Positions 42,352-49,887 of a stretch of DNA of 64,000 nt are shown here, one piece after another. The notes below the pieces were generated by a model. That model saw nothing but the letters and a program-made list of their open reading frames with translations, had not been told where the DNA came from and did not search any database. The DNA comes from an uncultured Dorea sp. GTDB taxonomy: Bacteria; Bacillota_A; Clostridia; Lachnospirales; Lachnospiraceae. The position numbers and the translations under genes were made by a program. Numbering within the stretch: the first letter of the stretch is position 1; each line of letters begins with the position of its first letter. Location of the stretch: assembly GCA_910578865.1 (NCBI GenBank), contig CAJTRM010000002.1, positions 124,001 through 188,000 of the forward strand. Direction: 5' to 3'.

Positions 42352-42514
42352 GTAACAGTTCAGCCTACGCCATTCGCAAAACCGCACTTACGTGCTTTTC
42401 GTTGCTTTGCAACTCTTTTTGCTCATAATCAGGCGCTCCGCTCATAGCCAGTATAACGCGTTCGTTCATGCAAGCATGATTCACACGTTATACTGGCTAT
42501 GGCTGAACTGTTAC
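42352..42514. repeat. palindromic repeat element, copy A, interrupted by a 78-bp insertion
   Basis: The outer arms GTAACAGTTCAGCC (42352-42365) and GGCTGAACTGTTAC (42501-42514) and the inner arms (CATAGCCAGTATAACG at 42443-42458, its complement at 42486-42501) rebuild the same long hairpin as copy B at 54410. The loop contains TCATGC-AA-GCATGA. Compared with copy B, 42366-42443 is an extra segment in the left arm. Two stem positions differ from copy B on both arms together. The element ends 25 bp before the SpoVB-like start codon and so lies in its leader. Confidence 0.85.
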
Positions 42515-42539
42515 TAATAATATCCTTAAGGAGCATACC

Positions 42540-43862
42540 ATGTCACAAAAACACGCAATCATTAAAGGCACTTTCATCTTAACAATCACAGGATTTGCCA
42601 CCAGATTCATGGGATTCTTCTACCGGATCTTCCTAAGCCACACCTTTGGCGAAGAAGGCGTCGGGCTGTATCAGCTTATTTTTCCGATCTACGCCCTCTG
42701 CTTTTCCCTGACATCTGCCGGGATGGAAATCGCATTGTCACGCTGTGTTGCAAGATGTGTCACGAAAGGGAAACACAGAGAAGCACGGGAACTGTTATGT
42801 GCCAGTCTGGTTCTCACCTTTTTCTCTTCCTGCATTGTCATGCTTCTGGTTCAGAGAAATGCCGCATGGATCTCGGATTATTTTCTCCACGATACAAGAT
42901 GTACACAGCTGTTGATCCTTCTTTCTTACGCATTCCCGTTTGCCTCTGTGCACAGCTGTATCTGCGGATTTTATTTTGGGCTGAAACAGACAAAAATCCC
43001 TGCGGTCTCACAGCTCATTGAGCAGACTGCAAGGATCTTAAGCGTCTATTTTCTCTATCTGTATGGAAGAAAATACGGAATACCGTTTGGGATCTCCATC
43101 GCCGTTACAGGCCTGATCATCGGAGAAGTCCTTTCAGCCTCCTTCTGCCTGAGGGCGGTGACCGGGAAAAGAAAGGAACCTATAAAACTACGTTCTCCTG
43201 TCACAGCCTGCATCAAGCAGGCAAGACAGCTGATTACCCTGTCCCTTCCACTGACTGCCAGCCGTGTGATGCTGAACATCCTCCAAAGTATAGAGGCTAT
43301 ATCCATTCCCCTGAGACTTCAGATCTACGGAATGAGCGTCAAGGACTCCCTCAGCACCTATGGCGTCCTGACCGGGATGGCTCTCCCCTGTATCCTGTTC
43401 CCTTCCGCCATCACGAATTCCATCTCAACCATGCTCCTGCCAGCCGTGGCAGAAGTACAGGCAATGGACAACAAAAAACAATTGTCTGCGCTCATCAAAA
43501 AAGTATCCTGTTCCTGCATTTTGCTTGGAAGTGTATGCTGCGCCGCTCTGCTGTGTCTGGGTGACTGGATCGGAAGTTTCCTTTTCCACAGTCCCATGGC
43601 CGGGGATTATATTGTCACCCTTTCCTGGATGTGTCCCTTTTTATACACAAACAATACGCTCATCAGCATCATCAATGGAATCGGCAAAACAAATCTATCA
43701 TTTTTAATTAATATGATAAGTCTTGGTATCCGCATCGCCGGCGTAATCTTCTTTATCCCGCTGCTCGGCATTCAGGGCTACCTATACGGACTTCTGGCAA
43801 GCCAGCTGTGTATCTTCTTTTTCTGCCTCTGCTATCTGAAATGGTATCTACATAAATATTAG
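42540..43862 (+). CDS. SpoVB/MurJ-like polysaccharide (lipid-linked) flippase
   Basis: A 440-residue MOP-superfamily membrane protein with about 12 to 14 helices. It opens ITGFATRFMGFFYRIFLSHTFGEEGVGLYQLIFPIYALCFSL, closely matching the SpoVB/Wzx-like family, and has the repeated second half (LITLSLPLTASRVMLNILQSIEAISIPLRLQ). SpoVB acts in spore-cortex synthesis by moving lipid-linked precursors across the membrane; other paralogues serve vegetative cell-wall or capsule export. Length is slightly below SpoVB (about 520). AAGGAG precedes the ATG. It is transcribed opposite to its neighbours and its leader holds repeat copy A. The convergent gene is SpoIIM, which favours a sporulation role. Confidence 0.8.
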   Translation: MSQKHAIIKGTFILTITGFATRFMGFFYRIFLSHTFGEEGVGLYQLIFPIYALCFSLTSAGMEIALSRCVARCVTKGKHREARELLCASLVLTFFSSCIVMLLVQRNAAWISDYFLHDTRCTQLLILLSYAFPFASVHSCICGFYFGLKQTKIPAVSQLIEQTARILSVYFLYLYGRKYGIPFGISIAVTGLIIGEVLSASFCLRAVTGKRKEPIKLRSPVTACIKQARQLITLSLPLTASRVMLNILQSIEAISIPLRLQIYGMSVKDSLSTYGVLTGMALPCILFPSAITNSISTMLLPAVAEVQAMDNKKQLSALIKKVSCSCILLGSVCCAALLCLGDWIGSFLFHSPMAGDYIVTLSWMCPFLYTNNTLISIINGIGKTNLSFLINMISLGIRIAGVIFFIPLLGIQGYLYGLLASQLCIFFFCLCYLKWYLHKY

Positions 43863-43866
43863 AATT

Positions 43867-43911
43867 AAAAAAACTCTGTAAAAGGGCGCCTCAAAGCCCC
43901 TTTACAGAGTT
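43867..43911 (-). terminator. terminator after spoIIM
   Basis: Arms 43873-43882 and 43901-43910 (ACTCTGTAAA / TTTACAGAGT) plus inner AGGGC/GCCCC pairs. On the minus strand the hairpin is followed by TTTTTTTAATTC. It overlaps the last codons of spoIIM and also lies just past the stop of the convergent flippase gene. Confidence 0.82.
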
Positions 43912-44471
43912 TGCAAAAACATCTTCATAAGAGCAGGGTTCACATAACATTCAAGCACCACGCCCACCGCGATCAACAATACAAAACATACGGATTTCAT
44001 AAAATCCCATTTAATCTGCGGATAACAGAACAAATACCATAAAAGCATCACATATCCCGCCGTATAGAACAGAACATGCGGCATCAGCCCTACAACACAG
44101 AGGATGACACCTTTGATCCCCATCTGCATCACAGCCGCAGTCATGATCATTCCACAGGAAAAGCCCGTCCATACAAGGAACAGAAGCACTACACCCTTCC
44201 GGAACTTCGTGCAGCCGGCAATTCCCAGGAAAAGCAGAGGCGCCGCCCTGACTCTCAAAATGTACCAGAGGAACTCACCTGCATGGACCTCTGTCTGACA
44301 GTATTGATTCAGAAAAAAATCACTGAAAATCCCCATACTGGCAATATAATCTCCGGCTAAAACATTGGCATATAATATCCCGGCCATAAACCCAAGCATA
44401 TAAAATAACACAAAAAATTTTCTGTTCTCCTGTATCTTCACGGACTGCCTCCTCTTGTCAAGATACTTCAT
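43902..44471 (-). CDS. spoIIM: stage II sporulation protein M
   Basis: A 189-residue membrane protein with about five helices matching SpoIIM: KFFVLFYMLGFMAGILYANVLAG, FFLNQYC, FLWYILRVRAAPLLFLGIAGCTKFR, VLLFLVWTGFSCGMIMTAAVMQMGIKGVILCVVGLMPHVLFYTAGY. SpoIIM works with SpoIID and SpoIIP in peptidoglycan remodelling during engulfment of the forespore. It is the strongest single sign in the window that the organism can form spores. It stands alone, 73 bp downstream of nudF, and ends in a hairpin terminator. Confidence 0.88.
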   Translation of the reverse strand: MKYLDKRRQSVKIQENRKFFVLFYMLGFMAGILYANVLAGDYIASMGIFSDFFLNQYCQTEVHAGEFLWYILRVRAAPLLFLGIAGCTKFRKGVVLLFLVWTGFSCGMIMTAAVMQMGIKGVILCVVGLMPHVLFYTAGYVMLLWYLFCYPQIKWDFMKSVCFVLLIAVGVVLECYVNPALMKMFLQTL

Positions 44472-44544
44472 TATATGCCCGGAAATTATATATATACCTG
44501 ATGTGCTGATGATTGTACATTTTTCCCGAATCTGTTCATTCCGT

Positions 44545-45084
44545 CTATTTTAAAAATCTGGATTCATAAGCCAATATAGCCGCAATCGTCTTGGAATCCT
44601 CAATTTTTCCGGCAAATATCATCTCCTTTAATTCCTCCAGCGTAAATGCTCTTACATCCACATACTCATTCTCATCCAGATGCTGTCTGGACGTAATCAT
44701 GTTCCTGGCCAGGAAGATCTCAATCTTCTCATTGCAGAAAGCGACTGTCGTCCTTAAGTTTAAAAGCCAGACCAGCTCCTCCGCCCGGTACCCTGTCTCC
44801 TCCTCAAGCTCCCGCCTTGCACATTCTATCCCCGGCTCCTCAGGATCATCCAGTTTTCCTGCCGGTATCTCCCAGGTATCTCTCTCCAGAGCATTCCGGT
44901 ACTGGGTCACCATCACGATCCTTCCGTCATCCAAAACCGGAAGAACTGCCGCCGCACCGTGATGATTAATAAAATCCCATTCCGCATTATTGCCGTTGGC
45001 AAACTCCATATGGTCTTTATATACTTCCAGGATTGCCCCCTGATAAACCAGTTCCCTTCCTGTCCTTCTGATATTATCACTCAT
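44545..45084 (-). CDS. nudF: Nudix hydrolase, ADP-ribose pyrophosphatase type
   Basis: A 179-residue Nudix protein. The Nudix box is complete, with GKLDDPEEPGIECARRELEEETGY giving the G-x5-E-x7-RE-x2-EE-x-G pattern. The preceding GGRIVMVTQYRNALERDTWEIPAGKL matches bacterial ADP-ribose pyrophosphatases, which split ADP-ribose to AMP and ribose 5-phosphate. Its start overlaps the stop of the aldolase gene by 4 bases, so the pair is co-translated. Confidence 0.9.
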   Translation of the reverse strand: MSDNIRRTGRELVYQGAILEVYKDHMEFANGNNAEWDFINHHGAAAVLPVLDDGRIVMVTQYRNALERDTWEIPAGKLDDPEEPGIECARRELEEETGYRAEELVWLLNLRTTVAFCNEKIEIFLARNMITSRQHLDENEYVDVRAFTLEELKEMIFAGKIEDSKTIAAILAYESRFLK

Positions 45085-46124
45085 GATCTGCCTCCTTCTT
45101 TATTGCTGAATTTTATATTCTGGTATTCCAAATATTTATTTTCTATATATGTTTCGTTATATGATAACTTTTTTTCGTCACAGATGGAACCCATAAGTTC
45201 TATAATTGCTTTCATAGAGAGTATTTCTTTGTCCATCAAATAAGAAACATAATTCGGATGGCACTTCGTCAATGCTGCGGCAAAATAGGGTAAACTATAT
45301 CCCCATTCCACTTTTTTATAAAACCCCATAATATCCGACTCTATAGTTTCTAATATCCGGCCGATATCATAAGCCGCTTTTCGGGTTTCATTCAAATACA
45401 TTGCCAGCAATTCTATCGGTGTGTTTCCGGCACTCTTACCCATTCCGTATAATGTCCCGTCGATCAGAATATCTCTTTGGAGTCTTTTCTCTATAAATGT
45501 GATGCCATTTGCATAACCCATCTGAAAATTATTATGTCCATGATACCCCAGTACAATATTTTCCTTTAAATTGCTATGCAATACATCAGCAATATGCAGA
45601 AGTCCACTCATATACAATAATCCATACGTATCTACGATCGAAACAGCATATGGCTCAACTTCATTTGCAATTTTGCATAATTCCAAAAGCTTATCATCTG
45701 TGTATGTTGTTACTGAAACTAACTGAACGAATACTTTGTAACCTAATTTCTTTAATTTCCCACAATACTCCAGTGCCTGAACCATTTTTTCTTCTTTAAA
45801 GATGACCCGGATCCCATCAATACAAGTCTCGCTGCACGGTTGAATATTACAGATATCACAGGTTCCATAGTCAATCATTGCAACAACCATGGAATTCCCT
45901 GTTCTTAATTTCCCGAATATTTTATTGAGACTCTGAGTGTTGGGCATAATGGTCCTGTTTTCATCAAACTTCCTGGAATCATCCAAAAATCCTATTTCAA
46001 TAATATCTACCCGGGCGCTTACTAACCCCTCAAAAATATTTGCTATAACATTCTTTCCGAATTCCCAATCAATCCGGTAACCTCCGTCACGCAGCGTACA
46101 ATCCAGCAGCCTGATTTTCCCCAT
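45081..46124 (-). CDS. DRE-TIM (HMGL-like) metallolyase/aldolase of unknown substrate
   Basis: A 347-residue protein of the isopropylmalate synthase/HMG-CoA lyase/4-hydroxy-2-oxovalerate aldolase barrel family. The metal and catalytic signature LLDCTLRDGGYRIDW is at the start, with IEIGFLDDSR, SIVDTYGLLYMSGL and the metal histidines in VLGYHGHNNFQMGYANG, and TLYGMGKSAGNTPIELL. It lacks the DmpG communication domain. Such stand-alone aldolases often occur in surface-polysaccharide clusters. The gene is visibly more AT-rich than its neighbours, suggesting later acquisition. It overlaps nudF by 4 bases and has GAGGAGAA before the ATG. Confidence 0.72.
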   Translation of the reverse strand: MGKIRLLDCTLRDGGYRIDWEFGKNVIANIFEGLVSARVDIIEIGFLDDSRKFDENRTIMPNTQSLNKIFGKLRTGNSMVVAMIDYGTCDICNIQPCSETCIDGIRVIFKEEKMVQALEYCGKLKKLGYKVFVQLVSVTTYTDDKLLELCKIANEVEPYAVSIVDTYGLLYMSGLLHIADVLHSNLKENIVLGYHGHNNFQMGYANGITFIEKRLQRDILIDGTLYGMGKSAGNTPIELLAMYLNETRKAAYDIGRILETIESDIMGFYKKVEWGYSLPYFAAALTKCHPNYVSYLMDKEILSMKAIIELMGSICDEKKLSYNETYIENKYLEYQNIKFSNKEGGRS

Positions 46125-46208
46125 AATACTGTTTTCTCCTCATTAGGTCTAAAATATCTTTGGAAACAAAAATTCCCTGTCTGTCACAAATCGCTACTTT
46201 TCAGCGCA

Positions 46209-46247
46209 AAAATAAAGAAAGTCCAGAAATATTATTTCAAGACTTTC
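46209..46247 (-). terminator. terminator after rny
   Basis: Arms 46217-46230 and 46234-46247 pair (GAAAGTCnnGAAAT / ATTTCnnGACTTTC) and on the minus strand are followed by TTTATTTTTGCG. It lies 35 bp beyond the rny stop. Confidence 0.8.
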
Positions 46248-46281
46248 CTTGATTTTCCGCTTACATTTCAACTACATTAAG

Positions 46282-47835
46282 CTATTTTGCGTAGTCTGTA
46301 ACCCGCGATTCGCGAATCACGTTGACCTTAATCTGTCCTGGATACTCAAGCTCATACTCAATCTGCTTTGCTATATCCCTGGCCATCAACACCATATCTG
46401 CGTCAGATACCTGCTCTGGAACTACCATTACACGAATCTCTCTACCTGCTTGAATTGCAAAAGATTTATCAACACCTTTAAACTGATTGGTGATATCTTC
46501 TAATTGTTTTAACCTGTTTGTGTATGTTTCTAACGTTTCTCTTCTCGCACCCGGCCTTGCTGCAGAAATTGTATCTGCCGCCTGGACAACACATGCAATC
46601 AGAGTCTGTGGCTCTACATCACCGTGATGTGCTTCCACCGCATTAATGACCGTACCGGACTCTTTGTATTTTCTACAAAGATCCACACCGATCTGTATAT
46701 GGGAACCTTCCACATCATGGTCGATCGACTTTCCTATATCGTGCAGAAGGCCTGCTCTTTTTGCCACTCTGACATCAAGGCCTATCTCACCGGCAAGAAG
46801 TCCGGCAAGCTGGGACACTTCCATAGAATGCTTCAATGCATTCTGTCCATAGCTTGTTCTGAACTTCATCCTTCCAAGAAGCTTGATAAGCTCCGGATGA
46901 ATACCGTGAACCCCTACTTCGAGAGCTGCCGCTTCTCCTTCTTCACGAATCATTGACTCCACTTCTTTTTGCGCTTTCTCTACCATCTCTTCAATCCTTG
47001 CCGGATGAATACGACCGTCAACAATTAATTTTTCAAGCGCAATTCTTGCAACTTCCCTTCTTATTGGATCAAAGCCGGACAGAACGACTGCTTCCGGTGT
47101 ATCGTCTATAATAAGCTCTACACCTGTCATCGTCTCCAGCGTACGGATATTACGTCCTTCCCTACCAATAATTCTGCCTTTCATTTCGTCACTTGGAAGC
47201 TGCACAACTGAGATCGTAGTCTCTGCAACATGATCGGCAGCACAACGCTGAATGGCCGTGACAACATACTCTCTCGCCTTCTTGTCCGCCTCTTCCTTTG
47301 CCTGTACTTCCAGTTCTTTTACCAACTTGGCAGTATCATGTTTCACATCTTCTTCAACAGTTTTCAACAAATATTCTTTTGCTTGCTCGGAGGTAAGTCC
47401 TGAGATTCTTTCTAGTTCCTGTACTCTCTGCTTACTCAGCTCATCTACTTTCACTTCACGCTGCCTAAGCTGTTCTTCTTTTGCTGCAAACCCTGCTTCA
47501 CGCTTTTCAATAGCATCAGCCTTTTTGTCCAAAGTCTCTTCCTTGGAAAGAACACGTTTTTCATATCTTTGTAACTCTGCCCTGCGTTCCTTTGTCTCTT
47601 TTTCAAGTTCATTTTTGTTCTTGATAGACTCTTCTTTAATTTCCAAGAGAGACTCCTTTTTCTTTGCCTCAGCTGTCTTTACCGCATCATCAATAATCTC
47701 TCGTGCTTTGCTTTCTGCATTCCCAATTTTAGATTCTGCATTCTTCTTTAAATTGGAAACCGTCACAAAGTGACTGATGACCGCCGCTGCTATCACAAGC
47801 ACTGCCACAACAGCAATTACGATTCCTATCGGCAC
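46282..47835 (-). CDS. rny: ribonuclease Y
   Basis: A 517-residue membrane-anchored endoribonuclease that starts mRNA decay in Firmicutes. In order: one N-terminal helix (IGIVIAVVAVLVIAAAVISHFV), a long charged coiled coil (about 25-195), a KH domain (MKGRIIGREGRNIRTLETMTGVELIIDDTPEA) and an HD domain (LLHDIGKSIDHDVEGSH, metal-binding HD near residue 367). The start is GTG at 47835, eight bases after AAGGAGG. It has its own promoter overlapping the recX stop and ends in a hairpin terminator. Confidence 0.97.
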   Translation of the reverse strand: MPIGIVIAVVAVLVIAAAVISHFVTVSNLKKNAESKIGNAESKAREIIDDAVKTAEAKKKESLLEIKEESIKNKNELEKETKERRAELQRYEKRVLSKEETLDKKADAIEKREAGFAAKEEQLRQREVKVDELSKQRVQELERISGLTSEQAKEYLLKTVEEDVKHDTAKLVKELEVQAKEEADKKAREYVVTAIQRCAADHVAETTISVVQLPSDEMKGRIIGREGRNIRTLETMTGVELIIDDTPEAVVLSGFDPIRREVARIALEKLIVDGRIHPARIEEMVEKAQKEVESMIREEGEAAALEVGVHGIHPELIKLLGRMKFRTSYGQNALKHSMEVSQLAGLLAGEIGLDVRVAKRAGLLHDIGKSIDHDVEGSHIQIGVDLCRKYKESGTVINAVEAHHGDVEPQTLIACVVQAADTISAARPGARRETLETYTNRLKQLEDITNQFKGVDKSFAIQAGREIRVMVVPEQVSDADMVLMARDIAKQIEYELEYPGQIKVNVIRESRVTDYAK

Positions 47836-47882
47836 AGGAGCACCTCCTTATTTAGTTTTCATTGTACAAATACAACACTTAA

Positions 47883-47911
47883 ATTTTATACTGTTTTAAC
47901 AAAGATGTCAA
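47883..47911 (-). promoter_or_regulatory. sigma-A promoter of rny
   Basis: Minus strand: -35 TTGACA (47911-47906), 17-base spacer, -10 TAAAAT (47888-47883). The -35 overlaps the recX stop codon, so rny can be transcribed independently of recA-recX. Confidence 0.78.
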
Positions 47912-48522
47912 GCATTCCACTCAGAAACTTGTATTACCTGCCGTATATCCTCATATCCAAAGCCCTTCCGGGTCAGATATCCCAGTATCTTCCGGGTATC
48001 TTCCCATCTTGCCTCTTCCGGGTCATATTTCTTTTTTCTCAGGATTGCCTCTATGGCCTCCCGTGCATCCCCGGAACCGTAACATTCCTCAAAAGCAGCT
48101 TCAATATCCTCGCTTTTCAGCCCTTTCCGGCACATTTGGGCGTAAATCTCTTTTCTGCTCTTTTTCCCCCTGCGGGTTTCTACAAAATACTGTGCAAAAG
48201 CGGCATCATTAATATATCCGAATGACTTTACATAGGCCATGGTCTCATCAATGACATCCTCCGGATAAAGATCCCTTCGGAGCCTGGTCTTTAGCTGCTC
48301 CTCTGTGCGTCCCATATCATTCAGAAGATGGAGAGCTCTTCGTTTTGCTCTTTTCAGGATTACTTCTGTCAGGATCTTATGATAAACTTCCTCCTCAATC
48401 AATGACCCTTCTGCAAGACGGTAACGTGACAGCTCGCCCTTATATAAAACAAAAACAAACTGTCCGTCAATATATACTTTATATTTTGCTTTCGTCACAG
48501 CTTCTATTCGGGTGACGGTCAT
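47908..48522 (-). CDS. recX: RecX regulator of RecA
   Basis: A 204-residue all-helical protein with the repeated three-helix units of RecX: VYHKILTEVILKRAKRRALHLLND, the family-typical MGRTEEQLKTRLRRDLYPEDVIDETMAYVKSFGYINDAAFAQYFVETRRGKKSRKEI and a third unit ending in TRKILGYLTRKGFGYEDIRQVI. RecX binds RecA filaments and limits or tunes recombination. It starts one base after the recA stop, with AAAGGAGAT inside the end of recA, so the two are coupled and share the SOS promoter. Confidence 0.92.
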   Translation of the reverse strand: MTVTRIEAVTKAKYKVYIDGQFVFVLYKGELSRYRLAEGSLIEEEVYHKILTEVILKRAKRRALHLLNDMGRTEEQLKTRLRRDLYPEDVIDETMAYVKSFGYINDAAFAQYFVETRRGKKSRKEIYAQMCRKGLKSEDIEAAFEECYGSGDAREAIEAILRKKKYDPEEARWEDTRKILGYLTRKGFGYEDIRQVIQVSEWNA

Positions 48523-49593
48523 TTACTTATCTCCTTTTCCGGCAGCCTTTGTATCCTTATCAACCTTTACGTCCAAAGCTTTTTCTTCACCGGCTCCGTC
48601 AAACTCATAATGCCTGCGGATCTTCGTATCCAGCTCTGTCATCACTTCCGGATGTTCCGTGAGATAATTCTTCGCATTTTCACGCCCCTGGCCGATCTTA
48701 TCGCCATTATAGGCAAACCATGCTCCGCTCTTGCTTACCAGCCCAAGATTGACTGCAAGATCCAGAATATCCCCTTCTTTTGAAATACCCTTACCGAACA
48801 TGATGTCAAATTCCGCTTCTTTAAACGGCGGAGCTATTTTATTCTTCACGATCTTTACACGGGTTCTGTTCCCGATCATTTCACCGCTCTGCTTCAGCGT
48901 CTCGATTCTCCTTACATCCATACGAATAGAGGCATAAAATTTCAGCGCCCGTCCGCCGGTCGTTGTCTCCGGATTACCAAACATAACGCCGACCTTCTCA
49001 CGCAGCTGATTAATAAAGATCACAACACAGTTGGACTTACTGATGACCGGTGTCAGTTTACGGAGCGCCTGAGACATCAGCCTTGCCTGGAGCCCCACAT
49101 GAGAATCCCCCATATCCCCTTCTATTTCCTGCCGCGGCACAAGAGCGGCAACAGAATCTATAACAATAATGTCCATAGCCCCTGACCGTACCATCGTCTC
49201 TGCAATCTCCAGAGCCTGATCCCCGCTGTCCGGCTGGGAGATATAAAGTTCATCAATATCAACGCCGATATTCTTGGCATACACCGGATCCAGGGCGTGT
49301 TCCGCATCAATAAATCCTGCGATCCCTCCCCTTTTCTGTACTTCTGAAATCATATGTAATGCCACCGTCGTCTTACCGCTTGACTCCGGGCCATAAACTT
49401 CTACGATACGCCCCTTCGGGACGCCGCCCATCCCCAATGCAATATCCAGACTTAAAGAACCTGTGGGAATCGTCTCAACTACAACCTGAGCTGCGGGATC
49501 TCCGAGCTTCATAACCGTTCCTTTGCCAAAATCCTTCTCGAGCTTTGCAATCGCCGCATCCAATGCTTTTTTCTTATTCTCGTTACCTGCCAT
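48523..49593 (-). CDS. recA: recombinase A
   Basis: A 356-residue RecA: Walker A GPESSGKTTVALH, FIDAEHALDPVYA, catalytic region IVIDSVAALVPRQEIEGDMGDSHVGLQARLMSQALRKL, L2 loop INQLREKVGVMFGNPETTTGGRALKFYAS, and the usual basic/acidic C-terminal tail. It drives homologous recombination and LexA self-cleavage. The promoter carries a LexA box just after the start of transcription, so the recA-recX pair is SOS-induced. Confidence 0.99.
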   Translation of the reverse strand: MAGNENKKKALDAAIAKLEKDFGKGTVMKLGDPAAQVVVETIPTGSLSLDIALGMGGVPKGRIVEVYGPESSGKTTVALHMISEVQKRGGIAGFIDAEHALDPVYAKNIGVDIDELYISQPDSGDQALEIAETMVRSGAMDIIVIDSVAALVPRQEIEGDMGDSHVGLQARLMSQALRKLTPVISKSNCVVIFINQLREKVGVMFGNPETTTGGRALKFYASIRMDVRRIETLKQSGEMIGNRTRVKIVKNKIAPPFKEAEFDIMFGKGISKEGDILDLAVNLGLVSKSGAWFAYNGDKIGQGRENAKNYLTEHPEVMTELDTKIRRHYEFDGAGEEKALDVKVDKDTKAAGKGDK

Positions 49594-49616
49594 AAATCTC
49601 TCTCCTTCTCCACCCG

Positions 49617-49630
49617 CGAACTAATGTTCG
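49617..49630. promoter_or_regulatory. LexA/DinR (SOS) box of recA
   Basis: CGAAC-TAAT-GTTCG is a perfectly symmetric match to the Gram-positive SOS box (CGAAC-N4-GTTCG). It lies between the -10 element and the recA ribosome site, where bound LexA would block transcription. Confidence 0.93.
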
Positions 49631-49643
49631 TTCCATGGTTAAT

Positions 49644-49672
49644 ATAATAGTACACCTGTTCTGATTTGTCAA
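49644..49672 (-). promoter_or_regulatory. sigma-A promoter of recA-recX
   Basis: Minus strand: perfect -35 TTGACA (49672-49667), 17-base spacer, -10 TATTAT (49649-49644). A short palindrome (TTAACGTTAA, about 49680-49690) lies just upstream. Confidence 0.82.
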
Positions 49673-49837
49673 TATCAAATTAACGTTAACTTTTGGATTT
49701 TTTCGGCGAAATGCCGAAGAATAATTTTTAAATATTCAGAAAATAACTGCTTTATTGATATAGGTTCACTCTACCACAAATCTTTTCGTACGTCAAAGGT
49801 TTTTTCTTTTCGTTCTGATTTTGATTTCCGTACAGAA

Positions 49838-49860
49838 GGGGGATCCTGAAATCCCCCCTG
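49838..49860 (-). terminator. probable terminator after the glucosidase gene
   Basis: GGGGGAT and ATCCCCC arms form a compact GC-rich hairpin 28 bp past the glucosidase stop. The downstream T-run is broken (TTCTGTACGG), so termination may be partial. The rest of the roughly 290-bp space to recA shows only the recA control region. Confidence 0.5.
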
Positions 49861-49887
49861 AAATATCCGAAACTTTAGAAAAGTCTG

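Noticed and set aside
47252..47773. Plus-strand open frame rich in Ser and Phe opposite rny
   Set aside because: It is the mirror of the Lys/Glu-rich coiled coil of RNase Y, a usual cause of false open frames.
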